From: Lethocerus indicus
Taxonomy: Eukaryota; Arthropoda; Insecta; Hemiptera; Belostomatidae
DNA length: 64,000 nt
Direction: 5' to 3'
Assembly: GCA_019843655.1 (NCBI GenBank)
Contig: JACDQD010000003.1
Span: forward strand, 34,611,985 to 34,675,984
Shown here: in pieces, positions 12,601 through 27,600 of the stretch
How the letters are laid out: every line of letters begins with the position of its first letter
Position numbering within the stretch: position 1 is the stretch's first letter
Made by a program: the position numbers and the translations under genes
The notes under the pieces: model-generated
The model's database searches: none
What the model was told of the DNA's origin: nothing
Seen by the model: only the letters and a program-made list of their open reading frames with translations

Positions 12601-15600
12601 CGACCGACGTCGGACAACTCCTGCTTTGGGACCCGACACAGCTCTCTGTCAGTTTGTTACACGAGATCGATTTCTATGTCCGTTTCCAGTGAAATGATGG
12701 CCCAAAAGAGTACAGTAAATATTCCGTTTAAGTCGAATCTCCTGTTGAATGAAGGAAACGGTGACGGCTCCAACTGGGCCAAAACAATATTTGCTGGGTG
12801 TTGAAGTAGAAGTTCCGTTCTAATTGGGGGGTGGTGGTGGGGGGTGGGAGGAAGAGGGAGATGTTAGCATTTATGAAACCGTTAGAAGAACAAAGATATC
12901 CCGCGGACGTACCGTTGTTCAGCCTCTTAACGGGTCTTTGTTTTAACGTCGGCCCGAGAACCGAACCGTTTCCTCCGTCCGCCGCCACTGGATAACTAAA
13001 TTAGAAATTGTCCGTAAATAGGTACGCGGGGGTAATTAATATTAACGGTGTCGTTCGGGCCGTCCTTCAACGCCGACGTCCTTGTCTTCCTCCTGTAAGG
13101 AAACACATCTCCTCCCACTCCAAGGCCCACTCTCAGCCTTTGTCCGTCCTGTACTCTCCCAGTCGTCCGCCACTGTCCATTTTCCTGTCCAAAACTACAG
13201 CGCCAACAGCACTCAAACCCGGTTCGACAGTTCACACCTGCTTAGGTGTAGCCGAAAGTAATCGACAATTTGGATAAGATTCGTATTTCGGTCTCGAGGA
13301 GCAGTTCATCAGGGAGTGGTCGAAAGCGGCCACGAAGAGTTGTCGTTGATAGCGGTGAATATATTGTAGATTAAAATTTCTTTTCGGTTATTGACGAGAC
13401 CTTAAATAACCACATTACGGATAAAATCAAGTACCGACTTAAATAACTGTTCTCCAAACTGTCCTCTGAAGTACACCGAGGGGTTCGAGCGGCGGCTCTA
13501 ATTCCAGTTCCGGTTCGTAAAATAGGAATGTACCGGTGTACATTCGTGGATCGAAATTTTACCCCCACCCCCACCCCCAATTGGGGCATTTCGATTTTTC
13601 CACTTTCTATCCCGTTTCAATCAAATCGGGAAAAATACCGACGGTACGGAGGCGCTGTACCAGAGGATAACTGACGTCACTGGTACGTTTTCCGCGACGA
13701 CGACCGAATGGGATTCAAATCGAGCCGCTAAAATATAACGGGGCTTTGAGGCCGCAGGAAGGTGACCGGCGTTCTCGAAGGCCGTGAAAGGGAACGAGTA
13801 AAAAAAAGAAAAGAAAAAGAAAAAACAGGTAACAATTTACGGCATTACTTACGCTCGCCGGTCCGTTTCGAAACCGTGAAATTTAATCCGGCCAACAAAT
13901 TGGGTCGCGCGGAAAATCGTCAATGGGCGAAAAACCGTGGAAAAGCGTTAACTCGCATAACTGTAATGATACGGACAGGGAATACGAACCGTTGTGTCGG
14001 GAAGAGCACAAAATTAACGCAATATTGCAGTTGGCGAACCAATTAAAAAAACAAAAAAACCATTTGACAGCCGATAGTTTATGGTCAGTACAAATGGAGA
14101 GTTACACCAATGGACAACGTGTTTTCAATGAGTGTTTGTGAAAGTCCGAGGAACATCAATTCGGCGTCTCCACGCTTACAAAATTTCAATTGACACAATT
14201 GAACTGAAGCCTAATGACCATCGACGGCGAAGAGAGTTCGTATGAATGTTGAATGCAATATTGAACATCGACGAATCGCTACTGAAGCCGCAAAATTGTT
14301 CCAAAAATGCGTTTTTTTGGCCAAACAATGGCATTTTTAGGCGCCAAATTGGCCCGAAAATGGCATTTTTAGACGCAAAATTGGCCTGAAAATGGCATTT
14401 CTAGACGCAAAATTGGCCCGAAAATGGCATTTTTAGACGCAAAATTGGCCCGAAAATGCGTTTTTTTGGCCCAAAAATAGTATTTTTAGACGCTAAATTG
14501 GTCCAAAAATGCTGTTGTTAGGCTCAAAATTGGCCCATAACAACAACAAGTTTTTAGGTCCAAAAACTGCATTTTTACACGCAAAATTGGGCCAAAAATG
14601 CAGTTTTTAGGCCCGAAAATGGCAGTTTTAGACTCAAAAATGGCATTTTCAGACGCAAAAATGGCATTTTTAGACGCAAAAATGGCATTTTCAGACGCAA
14701 AAATGGCATTTTTAGACGTAAAATTGGCTTAAAAATGCGGTTTTTAGGCGCAAAATAGGCCCAAAATGCGGTTTTTATTCCCAGAAATGCTGTTTTTTAG
14801 AACCAGAAATGCTGTTTTTAGGACCAGAAATGCTGTTTTTAGGACCAGAAATGCTGTTTTTAGGACCAGAAATGCTGTTTTAGGCCCAGAAATACTGTTT
14901 TAGGTCCAATAATGGCATTTTTAGACGCAAAATGGGGCCAAAATGCGGTTTTTATGCCCAAAATGGGCCGAAAAATGCAGATTTTATTCCCAGAAATGCT
15001 GTTTTTAGGCCCGAAAAGTCTGTTCTTAGGCGCAAAATCGTCCAAAAATGCGATTTTTAATAATTTAATGATTTTTAATGCGAAAAACCTAAATTTTCGA
15101 TTTTCAACAGGGGCAAGGTAACTCACACATCGGGCGGAATCACACCCGCCGAACATCCGACCGGAGAGCGTACACTACTTAACGATTTTACGCGTGGCTT
15201 TCGCGAAATAAGCCCCACGCTTTCGCTCTCGGTAGGCGAGGAGTATACAGAAACAGGTTCCGGCGGTGAGCCGCTGGGGACGCTGGAAGGGAGGGGGTCC
15301 AGGAATGCGCCTACGCTCCTGAACCTGAAATAACCCCCGGCTTGTACTTGGGGCTCTCGCCAACGTAGCTGTTGGTACCGAGTCCAATCGTACCGACGAC
15401 CGGAAAACGGCCTCGCCAGTCTGAGAAATAAAATATGTATATATACCGCTCTAAAATACGGCGTTACCGTCCCCGTCTGCAACCATATTATAAATTCCTC
15501 AACGATCGATCCGTCTCGGGATTCAGACTCGGGATTTAATACATAGGACGTTGTGGACAACTGGAGCGATGCGGAAAGTCCCAAATATCAGTGGAAATAA

Positions 15601-18600
15601 ATGTACCGCCAGTCGCTAAAATATCAGGTACCGCGCTCTCTCTGTCCACCGACGACAGACGAAAATTGCGAATATTGCGATGTAAGAAAGGAATATTTCT
15701 TAGGCCGTCTTCGGTTGCAACGGCCGTCATCTCGACGGACGGAGAGACGTCCGGCCGTATTTCGGATAAGTGTAGAGGGGAGAAGAAGAAGAAGAAGAAG
15801 GAGAAGAGGAAGAAGGAGGAGAAGAAGAAGGAAGAAGGAGAAGGGTGACTGGCTGACCCCGCTTACTCAAGGGGCCCCACGGGTTCGTTGTACCGCAAAA
15901 GTACATATTACCACTCTGCCCTCGCTCTCTCTACTTACCGGAACCTCGGCCAAAATATTACAACCCCCTGCACCCACTTTCCCCCTTTCCTCATAATTTC
16001 CTTTTCCTTCTGTATCACTTATGATTATACATTGAGTACGGTTCAAATATATTAATGGGTAAGGGACCGGCCCTTATATTAAAAAATAGGACGGCCTAAC
16101 CGAGCTCGATTACCTTCAGGAACTGCTCTCAACTCTCCACTCTCTTATCCATTTTATCCGACATTTTATGACGGTTGGGCGTTAAATAACCCCAATTTTT
16201 AACCATAAAATCTGCATTTTTGCGATTAATTTAGGCGCCATTTTCGCGACGAAACTCACCCATTTTGGCATTTAACGCATAAAAACTGTACGCCAACAAG
16301 TATAACAAAGTGGGTTACGATTTTGCGCCCGAAAACCACAATTTTGGGCCCATTTTTCACCTAAATACCGCATTTTTGTGCCCATTTTGCGCCTAAAAAT
16401 ACCATTTTTAGGCCGATTTTCAGCCTAAAACCGCATTTTTTGGCCCATTATTATGCGCCTAAAAACCGCATTTGTGGGCCCATTATGCGCCTGAAAACCA
16501 AATTTTTGGGCCGATTTTTAGCATGAAAACAGCATTTTTGGGCCGATTTTTAGCATAAAATCCGCATTTTGGGCCGATTTTTAGCATGAAAACCACATTT
16601 TTGGGCCAATTTTGAGCCTAAAAACCCCATTTTTGTGCCCATTTTGCGCCTAAAAACCGCATTTTTGGGCATAAAACCGTATTTTTGGACCAATTATGTG
16701 TCTAAAAACCACACTTTAGGAACTAAGAACCTCGTTTTTGTGCCGACTTTTTGACTAAAAACCCCATTTTTTGGCCTATTTTGCGCAAAAAAATAACATT
16801 TATGAGCCGCACTTTTGGACACATTTTTAACCAAAAACCCCTTTTTTGGCCCCAAAAAAACCATTTTTTGGCAAAAAAATAGCATTTTTGGGCCAATATT
16901 TTGACTAAAAACCGAATTTTTGGGCCTATTTTGCGCCTAAAAACAGCATATTTGGGCCCATATTCCGCTTATATACCGCATTTTTGGACCGATTTTGAGC
17001 CTATAAACATTTTTTATTTTTTCAAAAATTATTCCGTTATAGTTGCCCCTGCTTAAACCGCTGGTTGAAAATTGAAAATTTAGGTTTTTCGAAAATTTTC
17101 AGATATCGGCCCCATATTGCACCCACAAGTGTATTAATGTGAGCTACACTTGCCCCTAAAAGGAGGGCTCGGAAATCGAAAATTTAGGTTTTCGAAAATT
17201 TTAGATATATTATATTGCAAGTGTATTAATGTGGCTACACTTGCCCCTAAAAGGAGGGGTCGGAAATCGAAAATTTAGGTTTTTCGAAAATTTTCAGATA
17301 TCGGCCCCATATTGCACCCACAAGTGTATTAATGTGAGCTACACTTGCCCCTAAAAGGAGGGGTCGGAAATCGAAAATTTAGGTTTTTCGAAAATTTTCA
17401 GATATCGGCCCCATATTGCACCCACAAGTGTATTAATGAAAATTTTCAGATATGAGCAAGTGTATTAATGTGAGCTACACTTGCCCCTAAAAGGAGGGGT
17501 CGGAAATCGAAAATTTAGGTTTTTCGAAAATTTTCAGATATCGGCCCCATATTGCACCCACAAGTGTATTAATGTGACCTACACTTGCGGCCCCTGCACC
17601 CACAAGTGTATTAATGTGGGCCCCTAAAAGGAGGGCGGAAATCGAAAATTTAGGTTTTCGAAAATTTTCAGATAAAAGGAGGGGGGCTCCGAAAATTTTC
17701 AGATATCGGCCTCATATTGCACCCACAAGTGTATTAATGTGAGCTACACTTGCCCCTAAAAGGAGGGGTCGGAAATCGAAAATTTAGGTTTTTCGAAAAT
17801 TTTCAGATATCGGCCCCATATTGCACCCACAAGTGTATTAATGTGAGCTACACTTGCCCCTAAAAGGAGGGGCTCGGAAATCGAAAATTTAGGTTTTTCG
17901 AAAATTTTCAGATATCGGCCCCATATTGCACCCACAAGTGTATTAATGTGAGCTACACTTGCCCCTTAATTTAGGTTTTTCGAAAATTTTCAGATATCGG
18001 CCCCATATTGCACCCACAAGTGTATTAATTAGAGCTACACTTGCCCCTAAAAGGAGGGGTCGGAAATCGAAAATTTAGGTTTTTCGAAAATTTTCAGATA
18101 TCGGCCCCATATTGCACCCACAAGTGTATTAATGTGAGCTACACTTGCCCCTAAAAGGAGGGGTCGGAAATCGAAAATTTAGTTTTTCGATTTCATCCAT
18201 ATTGCACCCACAAGTGTATTAAGATACACTTCGGCGGAAATCCGAAAATTTTCATATCGGCCCCATATTGCACCCACAAGTGTATTAATTAGAGCTACAC
18301 TTGCCCCTAAAAGGAGGGCTCGGAAATCGAAAATTTAGGTTTTTCGAAAATTTTCAGATATCGGCCCCATATTGCACCCACAAGTGTATTAATGTGAGCT
18401 ACACTTGCCCCTAAAAGGAGGGGTCGGAAATCGAAAATTTAGGTTTTTCGAAAATTTTCAGATATCGGCCCCATATTGCACCCACAAGTGTATTAATGTG
18501 AGCTACACTTGCCCCTAAAAGGACGGCCCGGAAATCGAAAATTTAGGTTTTTCGAAAATTTTCAGATATCGGCCCCATATTGCACCCACAAGTGTATTAA

Positions 18601-21600
18601 TTTGAGCTACACTTGCCCCTAAAAGGAGGGGTCGGAAATCGAAAATTTAGGTTTTTCGAAAATTTTCAGATATCGGCCCCATATTGCACCCACAAGTGTA
18701 TTAATGTGAGCTACACTTGCCCCTAAAAGGAGGGGTCGGAAATCGAAAATTTAGGTTTTTCGAAAATTTTCAGATATCGGCCCCATATTGCACCCACAAG
18801 TGTATTAATGTGAGCTACACTTGCCCCTAAAAGGAGGGGTCGGAAATCGAAAATTTAGGTTTTTCGAAAATTTTCAGATATCGGCCCCATATTGCACCCA
18901 CAAGTGTATTAATGTGAGCTACACTTGCCTAAAAGGAGGGTCGGAAATCGAAAATTTAGGTTTTTCGAAAATTTTCAGATATCGGCCCCATATTGCACCC
19001 ACAAGTGTATTAATGTGAGCTACACTTGCCCCTAAAAGGAGGGGTCGGAAATCGAAAATTTAGGTTTTTCGAAAATTTTCAGATATCGGCCCCATATTGC
19101 ACCCACAAGTGTATTAATGTGAGCTACACTTGCCCCTAAAAGGAGGGTCTGGAAATCGAAAATTTAGGTTTTTCGAAAATTTTCAGATATCGGCCCCATA
19201 TTGCACCCACAAGTGTATTAATGTGAGCTACACTTGCCCCTAAAAGGAGGGTCGGAAATCGAAAATTTAGGTTTTCGAAAATTTTCAGATATCGGCCCCA
19301 TATTGCACCCACAAGTGTAATTAATGTGAGCTACACTTGCCCCTAAAAGGAGGGGTCGGAAATCGAAAATTTAGGTTTTTCGAAAATTTTCAGATATCGG
19401 CCCCATATTGCACCCACAAGTGTATTAATGTGAGCTACACTTGCCCCTAAAACGAGGGGTCGGAAATCGAAAATTTAGGTTTTTCGAAAATTTTCAGATA
19501 TCGGCCCCATATTGCACCCACAAGTGTATTAATGTGAGCTACACTTGCCCTAAAAGGAGGGTCGGAAATCGAAAATTTAGGTTTTCGAAAATTTTCAGAT
19601 ATCGGCCCCATATTGCACCCACAAGTGTATTAATGTGAGCTACACTTGCCCCTAAAAGGAGGGGTCGGAAATCGAAAATTTAGGTTTTCGAAAATTTTCA
19701 GATATCGGCCCCATATTGCACCCACAAGTGTATTAATGTGAGCTACACTTGCCCCTAAAAGGAGGGTCGGAAATCGAAAATTTAGGTTTTTCGAAAATTT
19801 TCAGATATCGGCCCCATATTGCACCCACAAGTGTATTAATGTGAGCTACACTTGCCCCTAAAAGGAGGGGTCGGAAATCGAAAATTTAGGTTTTTCGAAA
19901 ATTTTCAGATATCGGCCCCATATTGCACCCACAAGTGTATTAATGTGAGCTACACTTGCCCCTAAAAGGAGGGGTCGGAAATCGAAAATTTAGGTTTTTC
20001 GAAAATTTTCAGATATCGGCCCCATATTGCACCCACAAGTGTATTAATGAGCTACACTTGCCCCTAAAAGGAGGGTCGGAAATCGAAAATTTAGGTTTTT
20101 CGAAAATTTTCAGATATCGGCCCCATATTGCACCCACAAGTGTATTAATGTGAGCTACACTTGCCCCTAAAAGGAGGGGTCGGAAATCGAAAATTTAGGT
20201 TTTTCGAAAATTTTCAGATATCGGCCCCATATTGCACCCACAAGTGTATTAATGTGAGCTACACTTGCCCCTAAAAGGAGGGCCTGGAAATCGAAAATTT
20301 AGGTTTTTCGAAAATTTTCAGATATCGGCCCCATATTGCACCCACAAGTGTATTAATGTGAGCTACACTTGCCCTAAAAGGAGGGTCGGAAATCGAAAAT
20401 TTAGGTTTTTCGAAAATTTTCAGATATCGGCCCCATATTGCACCCACAAGTGTATTAATGTGAGCTACACTTGCCCCTAAAAGGAGGGGTCGGAAATCGA
20501 AAATTTAGGTTTTTCGAAAATTTTCAGATATCGGCCCCATATTGCACCCACAAGTGTATTATGTAGCTAACTTGCCCCTAAAGGAGGGCTCGGAAATCGA
20601 AAATTTAGGTTTTTCGAAAATTTTCAGATATCGGCCCCATATTGCACCCCAAGTGTATTAATTGAGCTACTTGCCCCTAAAGGAGGGGTCGGAAATCGAA
20701 AATTTAGGTTTTCGAAAATTTTCAGATATCGGCCCCATATTGCACCCACAAGTGTATTAATGTGAGCTACACTTGCCCCTAAAAGGAGGGGTCGGAAATC
20801 GAAAATTTAGGTTTTTCGAAAATTTTCAGATATCGGCCCCATATTGCACCCACAAGTGTATTAATGTGAGCTACACTTGCCCCTAAAAGGAGGGGTCGGA
20901 AATCGAAAATTTAGGTTTTTCGAAAATTTTCAGATATCGGCCCCATATTGCACCCACAAGTGTATTAATGTGAGCTACACTTGCCCCTAAAAGGAGGGGT
21001 CGGAAATCGAAAATTTAGGTTTTTCGAAAATTTTCAGATATCGGCCCCATATTGCACCCACAAGTGTATTAATGTGAGCTACACTTGCCCCTAAAAGGAG
21101 GGCCTGGAAATCGAAAATTTAGGTTTTTCGAAAATTTTCAGATATCGGCCCCATATTGCACCCACAAGTGTATTAATGAGCTACACTTGCCCTAAAAGGA
21201 GGGCGGAAATCGAAAATTTAGGTTTTTCGAAAATTTTCAGATATCGGCCCCATATTGCACCCACAAGTGTATTAATGTGAGCTACACTTGCCCCTAAAAG
21301 GAGGGGTCGGAAATCGAAAATTTAGGTTTTTCGAAAATTTTCAGATATCGGCCCCATATTGCACCCACAAGTGTATTAATGTGAGCTACACTTGCCCCTA
21401 AAAGGAGGGGTCGGAAATCGAAAATTTAGGTTTTTCGAAAATTTTCATATATCGGCCCCATATTGCACCCACAAGTGTATTAATGTGAGCTACACTTGCC
21501 CCTAAAAGGAGGGGTCGGAAATCGAAAATTTAGGTTTTTCGAAAATTTTCAGATATCGGCCCCATATTGCACCCACAAGTGTATTAATGTGAGCTACACT

Positions 21601-24600
21601 TGCCCCGAAAAGGAGGGGTCGAAATCGAAAATTTAGGTTTTTCGAAAATTTTCAGATATCGGCCCCAAATTGCACCCACAAGTGTATTAATGTGAGCTAC
21701 ACTTGCCCCTAAAAGGAGGGGTCGAAATCGAAAATTTAGGTTTTTCGAAAATTTTCAGATATCGGCCCCATATTGCACCCACAAGTGTATTAATGTGAGC
21801 TACACTTGCCCCTAAAAGGAGGGGTCGGAAATCGAAAATTTAGGTTTTTCGAAAATTTTCAGATATCGGCCCCATATTGCACCCACAAGTGTATTAATGT
21901 GAGCTACACTTGCCCCTAAAAGGAGGGCTTGGAAATCGAAAATTTAGGTTTTTCGAAAATTTTCAGATATCGGCCCCATATTGCACCCACAAGTGTATTA
22001 ATGTGAGCTACACTTGCCCCTAAAAGGACGGCTCGGAAATCGAAAATTTAGGTTTTTCGAAAATTTTCAGATATCGGCCCCATATTGCACCCACAAGTGT
22101 ATTAATGTGAGCTACACTTGCCCCTAAAGGAGGGTCGGAAATCGAAAATTTAGGTTTTCGAAAATTTTCAGATATCGGCCCCATATTGCACCCACAAGTG
22201 TATTAATGTGAGCTACACTTGCCCCTAAAGGAGGGTCGGAAATCGAAAATTTAGGTTTTTCGAAAATTTCAGATATCGGCCCCATATTGCACCACAAGTG
22301 TATTAATGTGAGCTACACTTGCCCCTAAAGGAGGGTCGGAAATCGAAAATTTAGGTTTTTCGAAAATTTCAGATATCGGCCCCATATTGCACCACAAGTG
22401 TATTAATGTGAGCTACACTTGCCCTAAAAGGAGGGGTCGAAATAGAATAAAATGCCATTTTTGGGCCAATTTATCGTCTAAATGCCATTTCGGCCCCATT
22501 TTTAGGCCATATTGCGTACCCATTTTGCCGTCAAGTCAAATGCCAATTTTATGTTTAGGTTTTTCCCAAAAAATTTTCAGATATCGGCCCCAATATTGCT
22601 CTAAACATGAGTGTATGAGCTACACTTGGGCCCCTAAAAGGCATTTTCGGGTCAGGGTTGGATTTTTCGTCCAATCGAAATGCTTAGGTTTTTCGAAAAT
22701 TTTCAGATATCGGCCCCATATTACACCAGTGTATATTAATGTGGCTACACTTGCCAAAGGAGGGGTGGAAATCGAAAATTTTTCGTAAAAAATAGAAAGA
22801 TTTTTCAGATATCGGCCTAAGTGTATTAATGTGAGCTAACTTGCCCTAAAAGGAGGGTCGAAATCGAAAACGTAATTTGCGTCAGATATCGGCCATTTTT
22901 GCGTCTAAAATGCCAATTTTGCGTCTAAAAGTGCTAATTTTGGTATTAATGCCAATTTGAGCTACACTTGCCAATTTTCGTCTAAAAGGCTAAGGGTCTA
23001 AAATGCCATAATTTTGCGTCTAAAATGCCATGCGTCTAAAATGCAATTTTGGCCTAAAATGCATTTTAGGGCGAAAATGCCATTCAGATATCGCTTAAAA
23101 CCCATATTGCCAATGCGTAATGAGCTGACACTTGCACCTAAAAGGAGGGTCGGGAAATTTGCGAAAATTTAGGTTTTCGAAAATTTTCAGATATCGGCCC
23201 CATATAATTTTGCGTCTAAAATGTGAGCTGCCAATTGAGGAGTTGCGAAATCTAAAATTTAGGCCAATTTTGCGTCTAAAATGCCAATTTTGCGTCTAAA
23301 TGAGCACTAAGTGTATTAATGTGAGCTACGCCCCTAAGAAGGCATTTTTGGACAGAATAGCGGACGTTTATCATCCCGTGCGACGTCACCAGGGGCTGGG
23401 CATTTAAAAACCGAATTTTGGGCCCATTTTGCGACCTAAAATGCCAATTTGCGTCTAAAAATGAATTTGCGTCTAAAATCAGCATTTTGATTAAAATTTC
23501 AGGTACCAATTTTGCGTCTAAAATGGCCAAATATTTTGGCCTAAAATCGATGTTTTTTGGAGGCAATTTTCACGACTAAAATGGCCAATAAAAATATACC
23601 CAATTTCGTCTAAGATGCCAATTTTGCGTCTGATCTGAAATGCCAATTTTGCGATCTAAAAATTTTGGGACTAAAAACCACATTTTAAGGGCCAATTTAT
23701 ACATCTATCTAAAATGCCAATTATTCGGCTTTGAAAACCATTTTGCATTTTTAGAAAAACGCCAATTTAGATCGTAAAAAATGCCAATTTTGCGTCTAAA
23801 ATTTTAATTGGCGTCTAAATGGCATTTTGGTCCTAAACTACCTTAATTTGCGTCTAAAAATGCTATTTTTGGCCTAAAACCATTTTCGGGCGAACAGATT
23901 TTCGTCAAAAGTATGACATTTTGGGCCTAAAACCCCATTTTGGGCCTGATTTGTAATCTAAACCATGCCATTATTTTCAGCTTGAAAACCGCATTTGGGC
24001 CAATTTTTTCGCAAAAATGCCAATTTTACGTTTAAAAATCTCCAATTTGCGACTAAATCTGGAAATGCCATTTTTGGCCTAAAAACCACATTTGCGTCTA
24101 AAAATACCAATTTTTACATCTAAAAATGCCATTTTGGGCCTAAAACCACATTTTTGGGCCAATTTTGCAAAATCAAAATGCCATTTTTTGCCTAAAATCG
24201 CATTTTTCCAGCCCTTGAATTTTGTCCGTCAAAAATGCCATTTTTGCGTATAAAAATGGCATTCTTGGTCTAAAATGGCCATATTGGTCCCAAAAACGCC
24301 AATTTTGCGTCTAAAAATGCATTTGCGTCTAAAATGCCAATTTGCGTCTAAAATTCCATTTTTGCGTCTAAAATTCGCATTCCAGGGCAAAACGCCAATT
24401 TTCGTCAAAAATGCCATTTTGGGCCTAAAAACTCCCGCATTTTCGGGCCAATTTTTCGTCCAAAATGCCATTATTCGGTTTAAAACCGCATTTTTGGGCC
24501 AATTTTGCGTCAAAAATGCCAATTTTGCGTCTAAAAATCGCATTTTGCGTCCCTAAAATGACGCATTTTCAAGGGTCCCAAAACGCAATTTGCGTCTAAA

Positions 24601-27600
24601 ATGCCAATTTTGGGCGTCTAATGCCAATCGCGTTTAGCGGGCCAATTTAGCGTCTAAAATGCTATTTTGCATTCAAAAATGCCATTTTTTTTTGGCCTAA
24701 AACCGCATTTTCGGCCAATTTTAAATCAAAAATGCCAATTTTATCGTCAATTTCGTCTAAAATGCCATTATTTTGCGTCTAAAATGCCAATTTTGCGTTA
24801 AAAATGCATTTTAGTCTAAAAACCATTTTTCAGGGCCAATTTTGCGTCTAAAATGAATATTGAATTTGCTAAAAATCGTGTTTTGGGCCAATTTTGCGTC
24901 TAAAATGGCCTTTTTATTTGGGATCCCAAAATTTTGGGCCAATTTTCAGGGCTAAAAATGTTTTGCGTCTGAAAATGCCATTTTGAAATAAAACCACATT
25001 TTTGGCCAATTTAATCTAAAATGCCATTATTCGGCTTGAAAACCGCATTTTGGCCAATTTTCGGCAAAAATGCCAATTTGCGTCTAAAATCCCAATTTGC
25101 GTCTAAAATGGCATTTTGGTCCCAAACAACGCCAATTTTGCGTCAAAAATGCCATTTTGCGTCTAAAATCAATTTTGCGTTAAAAATGCCAATTTTGGTC
25201 TAAAACAATTTTGGGCTAAAAAACAGTTTTTGGGCCAATTTTATCTCTAAAAAATTTTGGGCCTAAAATCGCGTATGGGCAATTTTGGGCGACTAAAATG
25301 CCAATTTTGCGTCTAAAATCTAATTTTGCGTCTAAAATGCCAATTTGCGTCTAAAACACATATATTGGGCTAAAAAACAGTATTTTCAGGCAATTTGCGT
25401 CTAAAAATGAAATATTTGGCCTAAAATCGCGTATTTGGGCAATTTTGCGACTAAAATGCCATGTTTTGGCCAAAAACTGTATTTTGGGGCAATTTTGCGT
25501 CTAAAACAACATTTCTGGTCCGAAAAACAGTATTTACGGGCTAATTTTGCGTCAAAAATGACATTTTTGGGCCTAAAACCGCATTTTTCAGTGATTTTGC
25601 GACTAAAATGCCATCTTTTGGCTCAAACCGTATTTTGGGCTATTTTTGCGTCTAAAAACATTTTTGGGCTGAAAACCGCATTTTACGGGCTAATTTTGCG
25701 TCTAAAAATGAATTTTGTCCGTCTAAAAACACATTTTGGCGATGCCAATTTTGCGTCTAAAAACCATTTTGGGCCTAAAACCGCATTTTCGGCCAATTTT
25801 GCGACTAAAATGCCATTTTTGGCTAAAACCACATCAGCATTTTGGGGCAATAACTTGCATCTAAAAATGCCATTTTTGGCCTAAAACCACTTTTGAGATT
25901 TTGCGTTAAATGCCGTTTGCGCCTAAAACCGCATTTTTGGCCGATTTTGCGCCTAAGAACCGCTTTTTGAGCCTAATTTGCATTTTTGGGGACCGATTTT
26001 GTGCCTAAAACATTTTTGAACAAAACCGCATTTGTGTCGATTTTCTGACTAAAACCCCAGTTTTAGGTCGATTTGATCTAAAAACCGCATTTTTTTTTTG
26101 CCTAAAAATGCATTTTGGATCGTTTAGTGGGAAAAAGCACATTTTTGAGTTTAAAACTGCATTTTGTGTCGATTTTGTAACTAAAACCCGTTTTGGGCCG
26201 ATTTCGGTCGAATAACCGCATTTTGAGCCTAAAAACTGCACTTTTGGGCCCATTTTTTTGCCTAAAACAATTTTGGCCCAAAACCGCATTTTTGTGCTGA
26301 TTTTTGACTAAAACACATTTTGGGCCGATTTTAGCCAAAAACTCGCCTATTTTATGGCGATTTTGAGTAAAAACGCCTATTTTGCGTCAAAAATGCATTT
26401 TAGGACTAAAACCCGCCTTTATTTGTAGGCTTAAGGTTTTTACGAAAATTTTGTGCTTCTGTGCGTATTAAATTAAAGTGTTATTATATTAAATATTATA
26501 TATTTATATAAGCCGGCTGTTCTGCTATTGAGGAGCTACACGGGCGTTTATGACCGAATCCGAACATTGCTGTTTAAAAACTGATAAAACGAGTGGAAAT
26601 TTAAGACCGGAAGAATATTTCGGAAAAGTTACATAATTAACTTTAACAATTAAGTCTACAGTCTGGCCCCGTCTATACAGTATACTGTGGACTATGGCCG
26701 TATACAGTGCGTCTCATATATAGACCGGTATACCGACAATACCGGTCTATGTAGAAATATGGTTACGGCGCGTCGGCAAAATTCTTCGTTGTGTCAATTG
26801 AAATATAATTCGGTGGACTCAATTGGACTGATTTTCGCCAGCTCTTCCAGGACTGGATTTGTCTAAAAAGTGGCCGTTCTAACACTGTGACTTAGCGGAG
26901 CCGTTTATGAACGCGTTAAGACGAATTGTGGCGCTGAAGAGTTGCGTCACCGCCGCCTTTCTATAAGGGCGATATAACGGTGAAGAGAACCGAGACGGAA
27001 TCAATTACCCTTTCAACTAGCCGCCGTTTACCGTACCATACCCGCGTCATACCCAGCGTCATACCTGGAGTTTCACGAAAAAGACCTTTGCCGTGTACCG
27101 AAGCGCAAATCAAAGTTTTTCCGAGCTCCAACCCAGGTACTGTATCTGTAAGTACTGCAGAACGGTATTCGGAACTGTGCCGGCTTCAGAGTGTTATTAA
27201 GTGTGCCGAAAGTCCCGACTCCACGGCCATATCGGGATGGCGTTTGCCGGTTAAGTGTAAGCCTCATTACCGCTACACACGCACTTTTCCCGATCGAACT
27301 ATTCGAAACTAATTCCATAGTTATTCCATTTTCGGTATTCGAGATATATATATATCCATTATATCTGATAAATAAGCCGAACGATATCGTCACTTTTCGT
27401 GTCGTATCCGCGTTGCTGTTCAGAAGAGTCTATTGAGTGCGGGAATAAGACCGCGTGTTCGGAAATTTTGCGACTAAATATGCCATCTTTTGGCCTAAAA
27501 CCGTATTTTAGGCTATTTTTGCGTCTAAAAAGAACATTTTAGGCTAAAAACACTATAAATAAATTTCAAAATTATAATAAAATCGGGCCGGCAACTAAGT

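Noticed and set aside
12913..12995. Candidate exon with TTTAG or ATCCAG acceptor and GTACGT donor
   Set aside because: Only one frame is open, and it cannot follow the phase-0 signal exon at 41575 without a stop. The phases of exons 1 and 2 already match without it.
15123..15584. 153-codon minus-strand frame between the inverted arrays
   Set aside because: No recognisable domain, random-looking composition, and it runs into the repeat; not enough to call a gene.
18821..20480. Repeated 65-71 aa frames (MPLKGGVGNRKFRFFENFQI...) as a small protein family
   Set aside because: They are the translation of the 103-bp satellite read across about two monomers. The frame shifts each monomer, and no start context or codon bias supports coding.
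17050..22440. CENP-B box in the satellite monomer
   Set aside because: TTTCG occurs on both strands, but the required A and CGGG at fixed spacing are absent in the consensus monomer.
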